From a virus, in IMG/VR virus record IMGVR_UViG_3300037635_000456, positions 1 through 48,524 of that record: 48,524 nt of DNA; one strand, given 5' to 3'. Numbering within the stretch: position 1 is the stretch's first letter; every line of letters starts with the position of its first letter. The notes beneath the pieces are model-generated. The model was given only the letters and a program-made list of their open reading frames with translations, did no database searches and had not been told where the DNA came from. This document shows positions 17,651 through 25,329 of the stretch, one piece after another. Made by a program: the position numbers and the translations under genes.

Positions 17651-19776
17651 ACTAAATTCCCGTTCCAATGTGCGGTAGTATCAAGACCACCTGGAATATC
17701 AAACCCAAAAGACCCATAGGGGTACACGTATTCCTCCACAACCATTACAGTACTACTACCAGGTTGATATTGAAGAGATGCCGTGCCAGTGTTAGTTTCT
17801 CTATAAAGCTGTAGTCTAAACCTTATTTTATCAGTTACCCCAGGTCTAAAATATTGTACCCCCATAATACCATTATGTACGTGAGCGTTAAGATGCCACA
17901 GTCCCGCAAGATAATTATTGTCGTCTGAAGCACCGCCTACGTTATCGCCATCATTGTGGGTGACGTAATCTCCAGTCGATCCGTTTTCAGTGAAAGGCTG
18001 CTGGGTAACGCCAAAAACTGTATCAGTACTATCGGTGTCAGGCCATGTGCCAGGAGTAACCTGCCCTCTAGAAAACCCAAATACTTCGGCAGCACTCGAA
18101 AGTGGTGTAGTACTGTTAACACTAGAGTTAAACTCAGGCTGCTTGAACCTGTCTATATGCATATGCCGACCCACTAAAAACACTGCTTTAGCTGCGCTAT
18201 TATCTAAAGGATTTTTATATGTTCTGCTATTATTTGGCTGTGGATCAGCGTCAATGTAATCACAATAAAACCCTAATCCTGCATAACTTGCACCCTGGTA
18301 AGCGGTGCTATAAAGTTTAATGGTAAACACAGAATTTACACTTAATGGTTTAACAGTTATACCAAAATGACCGCCAGCAGCTGTTGGGTAATCACCATTT
18401 GTTTCATTTGTCGCGTAGTTAAAATAATATTGTGTACTAGAAATCCGCCCCGAACCTGAATGATTATGTCCTGTGGCTACATATACATTTGCAATTTGCC
18501 CTGACACGGGCATATAAGCGTCTTCTTTTGTATTAGTTACAGTCTGGCTATTCATAGTTCTAGCTGCAGGTGCTGTAGCTTCTCTCTTATAATAAACACC
18601 ATCGAATCTAGAAGCGCTATACTCTTCTCCGAGTTGAGTAACCCTAGAGTTATAGAATTGTATCCTAACTCCGTTGGGGATAGTTATATTATTATTTAGT
18701 GTTAATGTGACATTCCCAGATGGTGGCCCCGCAGTCTTCTGGCATCCTGTTACATGTGTCCCTGGTGGTACATTTACCAAGCTAGCATCTACTGCAGGGG
18801 GAAACACAAATTTACCAATGTAATCTTCAGCTGACTCAGAACCATCAAAAGTAAGAAAGCTACCTGGGCCACCGCCCCTTGGGTTCATGTTAAGTAAGCG
18901 TCTTACATTATTAATAATCAGTGTTTGACTCGCACTAACAGCCCCGATTACTTCAGCTGTGGCCCATTCTCCGTACGCACCATACTCATCATTATTATCA
19001 GATACGTTAGCTAGATACACTAACGAACCTTCTTGTATAGCTATATCATGACCTTCAGCATTTCCGTACTTGTCAGCAATATCGGTTGACATTGCATAAC
19101 CACCGCTAGCATTTACACTAGTAGAAGCGTTTAGATATCTGGCAAATGTAGTCCCACGCATGTGTGATAAATCATAGTGCCCTCGCACAGGAATACTTAA
19201 AAACCCCGTACTAGTGTTGTTATCGTCAGATATATCGGCTGGGTTAAGGGCTGTGTAAGTAGCATTTGTGCCATCGGATTTTATTGCGAATTTAATATCC
19301 CGATCACGCCCTCCCACGCTGGATGGTAAACCTCCTGTAGTAACTACACCGTTAGGCCCTATGTACTTTGTAGCAGTAAACGAGGGTGTAGTAGATCTAA
19401 ATTCAAATCTATCAGGCTGTGTAGGAACATCGGGTAGTACGTTTTCTAGATCAAACAAATCGTTGACAGCGTTAGCTGTAGTTCGTAACTCTACAGAATC
19501 TCCAGCTGAAAATGTATTATTGAGGTTTCTAGCAGACCCATTTGCTTGCTTAACAGTAAGCGTATCCGCAATCCTATCAGTAACCCGCATAATTTCTGTG
19601 TTAGTACTAAGCGCTGAAGAAGTAACTGTGATATAAAAATATTCACCATTTGTTACAGTGGGGAACTTTGACCCCTCACCACCTAACAAAGATAAAGTAC
19701 CTTGGTTAGCAGAAACACCTCCTGCTAAGGTGCCTTTACTATTATTAGATACTTTTACTTCAGAGTAGCTTGCCAT
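17647..19776 (-). CDS. Large tail-fibre protein, first member of the module array, 709 aa
   Basis: Residues of about 8-115 are the shared module (GTLAGGVSANQGTLSLLGGE, EIMRVTDRIADTLTVKQANG). A beta-rich shaft follows with TGFLSIPVRGHYDLSHMRGT, close to the TGFFSLPKGT linker of its sibling. The C-terminal part (about 410-709) has many short strands and His/Asn-rich turns (VATGHNHSGSGRISSTQYYF, NAHVHNGIMGVQYFRPG) and an aromatic end. The matching AHVHTGGFATYD in the sibling suggests the distal domains are also related. Probably a fibre with a binding tip. It starts right beside the stop of the 146-residue tail gene. Confidence 0.75.
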   Translation of the reverse strand: MASYSEVKVSNNSKGTLAGGVSANQGTLSLLGGEGSKFPTVTNGEYFYITVTSSALSTNTEIMRVTDRIADTLTVKQANGSARNLNNTFSAGDSVELRTTANAVNDLFDLENVLPDVPTQPDRFEFRSTTPSFTATKYIGPNGVVTTGGLPSSVGGRDRDIKFAIKSDGTNATYTALNPADISDDNNTSTGFLSIPVRGHYDLSHMRGTTFARYLNASTSVNASGGYAMSTDIADKYGNAEGHDIAIQEGSLVYLANVSDNNDEYGAYGEWATAEVIGAVSASQTLIINNVRRLLNMNPRGGGPGSFLTFDGSESAEDYIGKFVFPPAVDASLVNVPPGTHVTGCQKTAGPPSGNVTLTLNNNITIPNGVRIQFYNSRVTQLGEEYSASRFDGVYYKREATAPAARTMNSQTVTNTKEDAYMPVSGQIANVYVATGHNHSGSGRISSTQYYFNYATNETNGDYPTAAGGHFGITVKPLSVNSVFTIKLYSTAYQGASYAGLGFYCDYIDADPQPNNSRTYKNPLDNSAAKAVFLVGRHMHIDRFKQPEFNSSVNSTTPLSSAAEVFGFSRGQVTPGTWPDTDSTDTVFGVTQQPFTENGSTGDYVTHNDGDNVGGASDDNNYLAGLWHLNAHVHNGIMGVQYFRPGVTDKIRFRLQLYRETNTGTASLQYQPGSSTVMVVEEYVYPYGSFGFDIPGGLDTTAHWNGNLV

Positions 19777-20217
19777 TTACGACACCGTTACTGTCCATGT
19801 AATTGCTAATGTATCGTTAGCACCTTTGTTAATCACACTAAATACTGTGCGGCACAACATAGTACCACCGCTAGATGCGTTGAGGATAGCCGCCTCTGTT
19901 AAAGCGCCAGTACCTTGCCCGTTACCAAATGTAGCTGAATAAGTCACATCACCACCTGATACTGCTGTGCTCGTAAGCGCCTGTCTATTAGCCTCTGTAA
20001 CCAAGGCTGTTTGCGCTACATCAGCTGCTGTAGTACCAGTACCCACTGCCATATGACTCATAGCAGTAGCAGTAGCATCTTTCATACGTGACGCTATATA
20101 ACCCTTACCCGTGGTTACGACTAGGTTATCAAAATCGTGTTCTTCTTTTACAAGCCCCAACTGGTCGATAAGTACTATGCTTAACCGCCCTTTAACTGTA
20201 ATTTCATCTTGTAGCAT
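19777..20217 (-). CDS. Phage tail protein of fibre-base type, 146 aa
   Basis: Contains the recurring features of a small tail protein family I recognise: LVVTTGKGYIASRMKDATAT, MSHMAVGTGTTAADVAQTAL, then EANRQALTSTAVSGGDVTYS and TLAITWTVTVS at the end. The G-K-x-x-I-A-x-R and M-x-V-G-T-G-T-T segments are typical and are followed by immunoglobulin-like strands. It probably sits at the fibre attachment point, since it directly precedes three fibre genes. AGGTATAC before the ATG gives a modest ribosome binding site. Confidence 0.7.
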   Translation of the reverse strand: MLQDEITVKGRLSIVLIDQLGLVKEEHDFDNLVVTTGKGYIASRMKDATATAMSHMAVGTGTTAADVAQTALVTEANRQALTSTAVSGGDVTYSATFGNGQGTGALTEAAILNASSGGTMLCRTVFSVINKGANDTLAITWTVTVS

Positions 20218-20228
20218 GTATACCTCCG

Positions 20229-21005
20229 TCAGGTGCTAAAGAGTTGCAACGCGAACTCTTTGTTCAAAGGAGGCGTTTCGCTGATTAGCCCCGCTGAATT
20301 AAATAACCCGCCGTCCCCCTCAAAGAATGCACCTATCTCATACGTGTTGTCAGATGCACTAATTGAATCTACCACGGGCTTACTGCTTTGTAAAACTATA
20401 TTTTGAGAAATTGACACACTGTCTGACGGTGTTAAAGTAGGTAAAATCCTTGTGTAATCAAATACATCAGTCATACTAACTGAGTCGGTAGCCATTGTAG
20501 CTGACACACTGAAAGTTAGGTCATCAGCTATATTAGCTGTGTCTTGTGGGTTAATACCGACATTAAACAACTGCGCATCAGATAAACCAAAAGAATCGGC
20601 TAGTGGCCTGCTCACAGTAATAAACGGGGTGTCAGCTATACTAGCTGTGTCAACTAGACTAGCGCTTGCGTCAAACGTTAGTACTTCGTTAATAGTCACA
20701 GTGTCAATATACAATGGCTCTATAGAAAATAGTGGGGTACTATCCGCTACAGAGAAATTGACTGCTGGAATAAAAGTTACAGGTATAGATTTAGTAGTAA
20801 GGAATATCTCGTGGTTTAGTGTATTAAACGAAGCTCTATATATCACCTCAGTTATTATAGGTGACGCGGATATAAATACTTCGCCGTCTTGTGGTTCTGC
20901 TCTAAGTACTATCCCAGGATTATCATACTCAGCTTTAGCCGTACTAGCCGATACGCCCAGAGCCAACGCACCTTTAGCAGCGGCTTCTACGCGTATGCGA
21001 GCCAT
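20229..21005 (-). CDS. Tail protein with seven 18-residue D-S/T-x-x-x-x-D repeats, 258 aa
   Basis: Residues of about 98-230 contain seven tandem units that open with DTVTINE, DTASIAD, DSFGLSD, DTANIAD, DSVSMTD, DSVSISQ and DSISASD. The spacing is 18 residues for most units, 19 and 21 for two. Each unit is Asp, Ser/Thr, alternating hydrophobic, Asp, then a beta-prone stretch, as expected for a repetitive beta fold. The ending is EIGAFFEGDGGLFNSAG and then a short tail. Such repeats occur in long phage structural proteins and adhesins. The paired acidic residues could bind Ca2+ (inference). It starts with a TAATG overlap after the Ig-like protein. Confidence 0.7.
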   Translation of the reverse strand: MARIRVEAAAKGALALGVSASTAKAEYDNPGIVLRAEPQDGEVFISASPIITEVIYRASFNTLNHEIFLTTKSIPVTFIPAVNFSVADSTPLFSIEPLYIDTVTINEVLTFDASASLVDTASIADTPFITVSRPLADSFGLSDAQLFNVGINPQDTANIADDLTFSVSATMATDSVSMTDVFDYTRILPTLTPSDSVSISQNIVLQSSKPVVDSISASDNTYEIGAFFEGDGGLFNSAGLISETPPLNKEFALQLFST

Positions 21006-21337
21006 TAGAAGCTATCCCGCACTCTAAACTTCATAAGATCGTAGACTGTCTGTATAGCCCCGTTAAAATCTATATTGACTTCGCCCTCATACATTCCAGG
21101 GTTTACGTTAAGTACACCCCCAGAAAAATCAAACTGTACTTGCCCTGTAGCACCGCCGCCAACTTTGCTAGTGCTTATAGTAGAAAGCACAGTAGTAGTG
21201 TTAGCAGCCCTAAATTTTATTGTAACTGTAGTAGTACCTGAACTAAGATCTATTGCAGATCCAGTAGTATCATCAGTTAGTGTAGCTACAATGTCAGGTT
21301 TAGAATTACCTTTTACTAATCTAATTACATCTGCCAT
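21005..21337 (-). CDS. Ig-like, BppU-N-type structural protein, 110 aa
   Basis: The segments KGNSKPDIVATLTDDTTGSA, DLSSGTTTVTIKFRA, GQVQFDFSGGVLNVNPGMYE and GEVNIDF form a beta-sandwich pattern that I recognise from the N-terminal domain of baseplate upper proteins and from small phage structural proteins: K-G-D/N-x-x-P-x-I followed by L-T-D and ending G-x-Y-x-G-E. Whole length is one domain. It likely decorates a tail or head-neck component. It sits between the adaptor genes and the repeat protein, in an operon with overlaps on the left side. Confidence 0.6.
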   Translation of the reverse strand: MADVIRLVKGNSKPDIVATLTDDTTGSAIDLSSGTTTVTIKFRAANTTTVLSTISTSKVGGGATGQVQFDFSGGVLNVNPGMYEGEVNIDFNGAIQTVYDLMKFRVRDSF

Positions 21338-21345
21338 AAATCACC

Positions 21346-21996
21346 TCACCCAAAAGCCACTGGTTTAACACGTAGCGAGTTTCTAGCAGCACCAAGGTTA
21401 GCCCTAGCTCTACGTTCTGCTGTCTTGTGTAAAAATTGTTTAGCATGATACGCTGCTAGTTCTCTATCTGACCAAGTTCTCTCAGGTAAAATCAATAAAT
21501 TCTGAAGCGCCCCGTGCATTATAATATTTTCTAGTTCATCAAAAGCTGTAGTGTCCATCTCTACAGATGTACGCAACGGTTTGACTGCGATTATCATACG
21601 TATCTCGTAAGTCTTTGCAGCATCTGGAGTAGGCCCGACAATAAATGTATCAGCGTCAAGCTGTGATATATGTGTAGGAACGCCATAATCAGCTGGAGCA
21701 GAGTCAGGCCATTTGGGGAATCTATCCTGGAACTCTTCCAGAGATAAAGTTCTCATACGTGCGCCATCGACAGTAGCACTAAGAAACGCATGAACCTCAG
21801 TGTTAGTAGGGGGGTCATAGGGATAATCATACACCCCGTTTGTTAGTGGTATCTTATTCTGAATATGTCTATACGCTAAAGTTTTTTCACATGCATCTAT
21901 AGCAGAGTCTCGTACATACTGCTCTATTACAGGCTGTGGACAACCTGGGACACTTGGAGATAGCCTTGTCACTAAACTGTCGAATCTTGTTGGCAT
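21346..21996 (-). CDS. Head-tail adaptor or tubular-protein-A-like protein, 216 aa
   Basis: No catalytic motif. The opening, VTRLSPSVPGCPQPVIEQYV and then RDSAIDACEKTLAYRHIQ, is the helical start of a common podovirus neck protein family. A YDYPYDPP turn, a short beta region, and a C-terminal ENIIMHGALQNLLILPERTW segment followed by an Ala/Arg/Lys-rich helix also fit. Its neighbours in the order portal, scaffold, capsid, adaptors support a connector role. Start overlaps the upstream adaptor stop as TAATG. Confidence 0.65.
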   Translation of the reverse strand: MPTRFDSLVTRLSPSVPGCPQPVIEQYVRDSAIDACEKTLAYRHIQNKIPLTNGVYDYPYDPPTNTEVHAFLSATVDGARMRTLSLEEFQDRFPKWPDSAPADYGVPTHISQLDADTFIVGPTPDAAKTYEIRMIIAVKPLRTSVEMDTTAFDELENIIMHGALQNLLILPERTWSDRELAAYHAKQFLHKTAERRARANLGAARNSLRVKPVAFG

Positions 21997-22643
21997 TAGA
22001 CAACCTCCTCTTCAGATATTCCACCACCTTCTGTATCAGTAATCTGCCTTGTCTGCGATGATATACCAAGTGCTTGTGAGAAAGACTGTTGGAAAAGTGC
22101 AGCTCGATTTGAGTTAACATGCTCATTGTCTATAGACTCAGCTAAGAATACTGTACCATCAATTATAGCAGGAAAATAAGCATCTGGTAAGAGGGCTACA
22201 GTAGCAGTACCTAGATAATCTGGAGGAGTCTGCGCGTACTCAATTTCAATCTGGTGACTAGTTGGAGCTTTAGGGTATATAAAAAATTTATTTGGATTAC
22301 GAATATTTCTAATCCAGTTTATGGTATTAGCCGCATTGTCTGTCATCCATGCGGGGTATGCTTGATCTAAAACTTCACGGGTGGTTTCTATAATACCATT
22401 CCCGTTAGTATTGTAATAGACCTCCATAAGTCTTATAGAATCAGAAGGAGCTGATTGTACTACTGTACCGTCAGCACAAGTAAGAGTTGTCTGCAGCGCA
22501 AATAAATCAGGTCTGAATATAGCCGCACGTTTCAGCGTTTGATTTGCAAATTTAAGAAGCATAGCGTCTGTATAGCGATATGCGTTTGAATCTGAATCCT
22601 GAATTATATTACGAACTTCTGCTACAACATCATTTAGAATCAT
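21996..22643 (-). CDS. Phage adaptor protein, DUF6682-like, 215 aa
   Basis: Residues 1-45, LNDVVAEVRNIIQDSDSNAY followed by RYTDAMLLKFANQTLKRAAI, match the opening of DUF6682-type phage adaptors that I recognise. Then come RPDLFALQTTLTCADGTVV and a C-terminal GTATVALLPDAYFPAIIDGT helix-rich part. These proteins bridge portal and tail in short-tailed phages. Its partner is the next gene downstream (21346-21996), with a TAATG overlap. It overlaps the end of the 105-residue gene by 14 bases. Confidence 0.7.
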   Translation of the reverse strand: MILNDVVAEVRNIIQDSDSNAYRYTDAMLLKFANQTLKRAAIFRPDLFALQTTLTCADGTVVQSAPSDSIRLMEVYYNTNGNGIIETTREVLDQAYPAWMTDNAANTINWIRNIRNPNKFFIYPKAPTSHQIEIEYAQTPPDYLGTATVALLPDAYFPAIIDGTVFLAESIDNEHVNSNRAALFQQSFSQALGISSQTRQITDTEGGGISEEEVV

Positions 22644-22947
22644 CTACCCATGCCTCATTCTCGGGCGTATCAGGGTCATCAGCTATGAAATGGCCTTTAT
22701 CATCTCTAGCCCTACTTAATCCCCTAGTAGCCTCATCCTCTAACTCTGCAGATACTTTTGGTGTGTCATCTACAACTTCAGTTTCCAAGTTTACTTTTGC
22801 TTTACGCCCTTTTTGTTTCTTTGGCATAAATTTTTCTGGGAATGCTTCTTCCTCAGTTACTTCTTTACACATAGGATTATCGGCAAGAATTTCATTCCAC
22901 CCGTAGATCTCACCATCCTTTATATTTTTTAGCCATCTTCCAGCCAT
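22630..22947 (-). CDS. Hypothetical acidic protein with short Lys-rich middle, 105 aa
   Basis: The start MAGRWLKNIKDGEIYGWNEI, with N-P-M-C-K-E-V-T-E-E-E-A-F-P soon after, is a pattern I have seen in phage proteins near the capsid genes, where the first part describes a small folded domain. A Lys-rich stretch (KKQKGRKAK) follows and the rest is acidic and probably disordered. GGAGGACAGA precedes the ATG. Function unknown; a head or neck accessory is the default guess. Confidence 0.6.
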   Translation of the reverse strand: MAGRWLKNIKDGEIYGWNEILADNPMCKEVTEEEAFPEKFMPKKQKGRKAKVNLETEVVDDTPKVSAELEDEATRGLSRARDDKGHFIADDPDTPENEAWVDDSK

Positions 22948-22956
22948 TCTGTCCTC

Positions 22957-23202
22957 CTAACTTTTCGCTTTATGATACGCAGCGTCATGTTTTTTTCTAA
23001 GCTTTCTGGCCTTGTTACCCATATAGCCCGTTGCACCAGCGCCAAGCGCACCCGTTCCATACATCAAAGCTTCACCAATCTGCCCAGCGTGTGGGGCAAT
23101 CTGAATAATTACATCCATAGCTGATGCTGTCTGTATATTCTTCTTGGGGGCTTTGCTAGTATGTTTAACCCCTTTAACTTTTGCACCAGGTTCGTAAGCC
23201 AT
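22957..23202 (-). CDS. Hypothetical small protein with Gly-rich membrane-like segment, 81 aa
   Basis: The N-terminus is basic (KVKGVKHTSKAPKKN). The middle (IGEALMYGTGALGAGATGYM) is Gly/Ala-rich and hydrophobic enough to insert in a membrane. The end is strongly basic (GNKARKLRKKHDAAYHKAKS). It belongs to a run of four short basic genes directly after the decoration protein. AGGAGTATAAA precedes the ATG. Function not recognised. Confidence 0.55.
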   Translation of the reverse strand: MAYEPGAKVKGVKHTSKAPKKNIQTASAMDVIIQIAPHAGQIGEALMYGTGALGAGATGYMGNKARKLRKKHDAAYHKAKS

Positions 23203-23211
23203 TTTATACTC

Positions 23212-23457
23212 CTATGTAACCGCTTTAACACGCTTTGAGCTTTTCTTCTGCGCAAGACGACTACGCTTTTCTGAAGCTGAAATCTCTGACGCAGTTTTAG
23301 GCGTCTTAGATGACACCCGCTTAGATGGGCGACAATAAGGATAAGCTCGGCTCTCTCCCTTTCGTCTGCCACAAGGTTTGCCCGTACGAACGTCAACCCA
23401 CTTCTCTTTAAACCACCTCTTTAGTTTTGCACCTTCTGCTGTTTTTCTGACCGCCAT
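23212..23457 (-). CDS. Small basic phage protein, DUF5872-like, 81 aa
   Basis: From the ATG at 23457 it reads MAVRKTAEGAKLKRWFKEKW, then VDVRTGKPCGRRKGESRAYP and YCRPSKRVSSKTPK. The K-R-W-F-K-E-K-W-V-D and PCGR motifs followed by Y-C-R-P are what I recall of the DUF5872 family, common in marine phages. The frame is open further upstream, but the added residues overlap the 51-residue gene and do not fit the family, so the shorter start is chosen. Very basic, with two Cys in the core. It may bind nucleic acid or be packaged in the head; not known. Confidence 0.75.
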   Translation of the reverse strand: MAVRKTAEGAKLKRWFKEKWVDVRTGKPCGRRKGESRAYPYCRPSKRVSSKTPKTASEISASEKRSRLAQKKSSKRVKAVT

Positions 23458-23458
23458 C

Positions 23459-23614
23459 TTACTTCTTCTTTCTGGTAGTCTTCTTAACTTTAGAATTACC
23501 CCAGTTAGATGCTCCAACTTTTCTGCACTTAGCCAAAGCCCCTGAAGCATAGGCACTTGGCCAAACTTTGTAGCGGCTTTTCACCTTATGATAACAAGCA
23601 TCTTTTTTACTCAT
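23459..23614 (-). CDS. Small basic Cys-containing phage protein, 51 aa
   Basis: Short frame from the ATG at 23614 to the TAA at 23461-23459: MSKKDACYHKVKSRYKVWPS, AYASGALAKCRKVGASNWGN, then SKVKKTTRKKK. The K-V-K-S-R-Y-K-V-W-P-S-A-Y-A-S-G-A-L pattern is highly conserved in small proteins of many marine phages, sometimes found as a domain next to DUF5872. The two Cys and the basic charge resemble its neighbours. It ends two bases before the next start, so the two are co-translated. Function unknown. Confidence 0.8.
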   Translation of the reverse strand: MSKKDACYHKVKSRYKVWPSAYASGALAKCRKVGASNWGNSKVKKTTRKKK

Positions 23615-23618
23615 AACA

Positions 23619-23864
23619 TCACCATTTCTTACAAGACCAGTATCTAGCTGTCATCTTAGACGGTGGCCTGCTATCACAACCATGCCTAGCGCGAAAATTC
23701 TTTCTGCGTCCTGGCTGGTTCTTTTTAATTTTCATGTTGGCATCGCCAAATCTAATGACTTTTTCTTTGCCATTCTGGCATGCTTTAACAACAAATTTCT
23801 TACCACCCGAAACCTGACGCTTGGGCTTGTTACAAGCCATCTTAGATTTATCAATCTTTGCCAT
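23619..23864 (-). CDS. Small basic Cys-rich phage protein, 81 aa
   Basis: Opens with MAKIDKSKMACNKPKRQVSG, then KKFVVKACQNGKEKVIRFGD, ANMKIKKNQPGRRKNFRARH, GCDSRPPSKMTARYWSCKKW. The four Cys (C-N-K-P, K-A-C, H-G-C, S-C-K), with G-x-R-x-x-F-R-A-R-H and A-R-Y-W-S-C, mark a family I recognise in many marine phages and place next to the DUF5872-like gene. The Cys/His spacing could make a zinc site. It is the first gene after the stem-loop that follows the decoration protein. Function unknown; a virion or DNA-packaging role is a guess from its place. Confidence 0.75.
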   Translation of the reverse strand: MAKIDKSKMACNKPKRQVSGGKKFVVKACQNGKEKVIRFGDANMKIKKNQPGRRKNFRARHGCDSRPPSKMTARYWSCKKW

Positions 23865-23882
23865 AGCTTACCTCAAGTAAGA

Positions 23883-23918
23883 GGGGGGCATCGCAGTGCG
23901 AAACCTGACCCGCCCCCC
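23883..23918 (-). terminator. Stem-loop after the decoration gene, possible attenuator
   Basis: GGGGGGC at 23883-23889 and GCCCCCC at 23912-23918 can pair as a seven-base G-C stem. A small inner dyad TCGCAGTGCGA lies at 23891-23901. On the minus strand the stem is followed by CTTACTTGAGG and no U-tract, so it is more likely an RNA-stability or attenuation element between the abundant head genes and the small basic genes than a full terminator. Confidence 0.5.
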
Positions 23919-23924
23919 AATCGT

Positions 23925-24389
23925 TTATGCACAATCAGCAATGATTGCCCACACTTTGATTTTAGCTGCAGTCGGGTTAGCACCTGAAGCACCGATTGTA
24001 ATATCAATCGTGTCCGCAGCTGCGTAGTATTTACCCGCATTGTTAGCGATCAGTAGCGCACCGTTGGAAGCTGTGCCCCCTAGTACGTTAGCATTACCGC
24101 TAGCAACATAACCGTCAGGATCTGCGCCATCTCCAATATGGAAAGTTGACGCTGCACCTTGAGCAGTCTGAGTAACCGCACCACATGCCATGACATATGA
24201 ATCCGCTGGAACTGAAATCACTTCAATAATGTCGCCAGCAGCAAGCGCCGTAGCACCTGCTGTAGTACGAGCTGTAGTGATTTTAGCGAAATCAAGAGTC
24301 ACTTCTTCCATAGTCAATCGGGTAAGACCTTTAGCCGAATGACCTGCACTGCCTTTGTTAAAGCCGTGTGAGTCTGTATATGTAGCCAT
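23925..24389 (-). CDS. Head decoration or minor head protein, 154 aa
   Basis: I start it at the ATG at 24389, ten bases after GGAGG, instead of at an in-frame start 30 bases earlier that overlaps the capsid gene. It opens MATYTDSHGFNKGSAGHSAK. The rest is Ala/Thr/Gly-rich and beta-prone: GATALAAGDIIEVISVPADS, YVMACGAVTQTAQGAASTFH and a C-terminal AAKIKVWAIIADCA. Small proteins with G-D-I-I-E-V-I-x-V-P-A are typical head decoration proteins that follow the capsid gene. It is separated from the capsid gene by only 16 bases, so the two share a transcript. Confidence 0.7.
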   Translation of the reverse strand: MATYTDSHGFNKGSAGHSAKGLTRLTMEEVTLDFAKITTARTTAGATALAAGDIIEVISVPADSYVMACGAVTQTAQGAASTFHIGDGADPDGYVASGNANVLGGTASNGALLIANNAGKYYAAADTIDITIGASGANPTAAKIKVWAIIADCA

Positions 24390-24405
24390 ATCTGATTTCC
24401 TCCTA

Positions 24406-25311
24406 CTACAGGGTAACAATCATTGTGGCAAGAGCTTCAGGCTTAACGACTTTATAGCCGTAAACTTGAAGACCACGAATGATATTACCAAAGGTTGTTT
24501 CAGAACGAATAGTTTCCATATTTGTCATCTGTGATGCAAATGTGAAGCCCATCTTATGTCCACCGATAACGCTGAACTCAGAACCGTTCTTGTAAAGATT
24601 GTGGCTTACAAACACTGTAAACCGATCAATCATACCTAAACGTCCATTACGGAGAGGTGTATTACCATCGCCAGTGATAGACGCATCTTTGAGGTCAGAT
24701 TGCTTAATTAAGCCAGCCATCTTAGCAGGAATCACTAGAAAGCGATCACCTTCAGGAGCGTTAGCTTCGTCAAGCACAGTACCCATATCAATAATCTTAC
24801 TAATAACATTAGAAGACGTAATTGCTTCTGGAGTACCAGCTACACCAAGATCAATATCACCAGAAATTCGTCCAGCTGTTTGACCTTTGTTGTCTGCAGA
24901 CACATCAGGAAGAAGATCAGTTAAGACACGCTGGTCAATCTTAATCTTCATGCGCTCTGAAGCGTCTTTTGACCACTGATCCATCATGTTGATGTCAGCT
25001 TGTACTTCGTCTACATCGTCTTCGATACATGCAAAGTACTCACCTTTGTCGATCATCAGCTGCAACTTAGGCTTATCTGGCTGCTCGACATTAAGTGTCT
25101 GACCTTTAACATAGGTCTGGATAGTGATTTCAGGAGTAGTACGGATATTAACCGTATCACCCATGCTACGAATCTCACCTTCGTAGTCGGTGTTTGAGAT
25201 TGCTGCGAGCACTGTTGCATCGTAGAAATTCTCGATGAGCTTACCCGACCAGATTTCTGGAATAAAGTTACCAGTATACTGCGGGTGCCCAGGGGATGTT
25301 GCGTATGCCAT
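24406..25311 (-). CDS. Major capsid protein, P22-coat-like HK97 fold, 301 aa
   Basis: Typical segments are FIPEIWSGKLIENFYDATVL near the start, GDTVNIRTTPEITIQTYVKG, then MIDKGEYFACIEDDVDEVQA, RFLVIPAKMAGLIKQSDLKD, FTVFVSHNLYKNGSEFSVIG and GFTFASQMTNMETIRSE, with GYKVVKPEALATMIVTL at the end. I recognise these as the P22 gp5-like coat family of the HK97 fold. It is shorter than the 430 residues of P22, so the P22 insertion domain is probably reduced or absent. GGAGGCCAAG stands before the ATG. It lies between the scaffold and the decoration protein. Confidence 0.88.
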   Translation of the reverse strand: MAYATSPGHPQYTGNFIPEIWSGKLIENFYDATVLAAISNTDYEGEIRSMGDTVNIRTTPEITIQTYVKGQTLNVEQPDKPKLQLMIDKGEYFACIEDDVDEVQADINMMDQWSKDASERMKIKIDQRVLTDLLPDVSADNKGQTAGRISGDIDLGVAGTPEAITSSNVISKIIDMGTVLDEANAPEGDRFLVIPAKMAGLIKQSDLKDASITGDGNTPLRNGRLGMIDRFTVFVSHNLYKNGSEFSVIGGHKMGFTFASQMTNMETIRSETTFGNIIRGLQVYGYKVVKPEALATMIVTL

Positions 25312-25329
25312 CTTGGCCTCCTAACACGT

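Noticed and set aside
17651-17668. TTG start of the second fibre gene inside its neighbour
   Set aside because: The ATG at 17650 overlaps the upstream stop as ATGA, as elsewhere in this operon.
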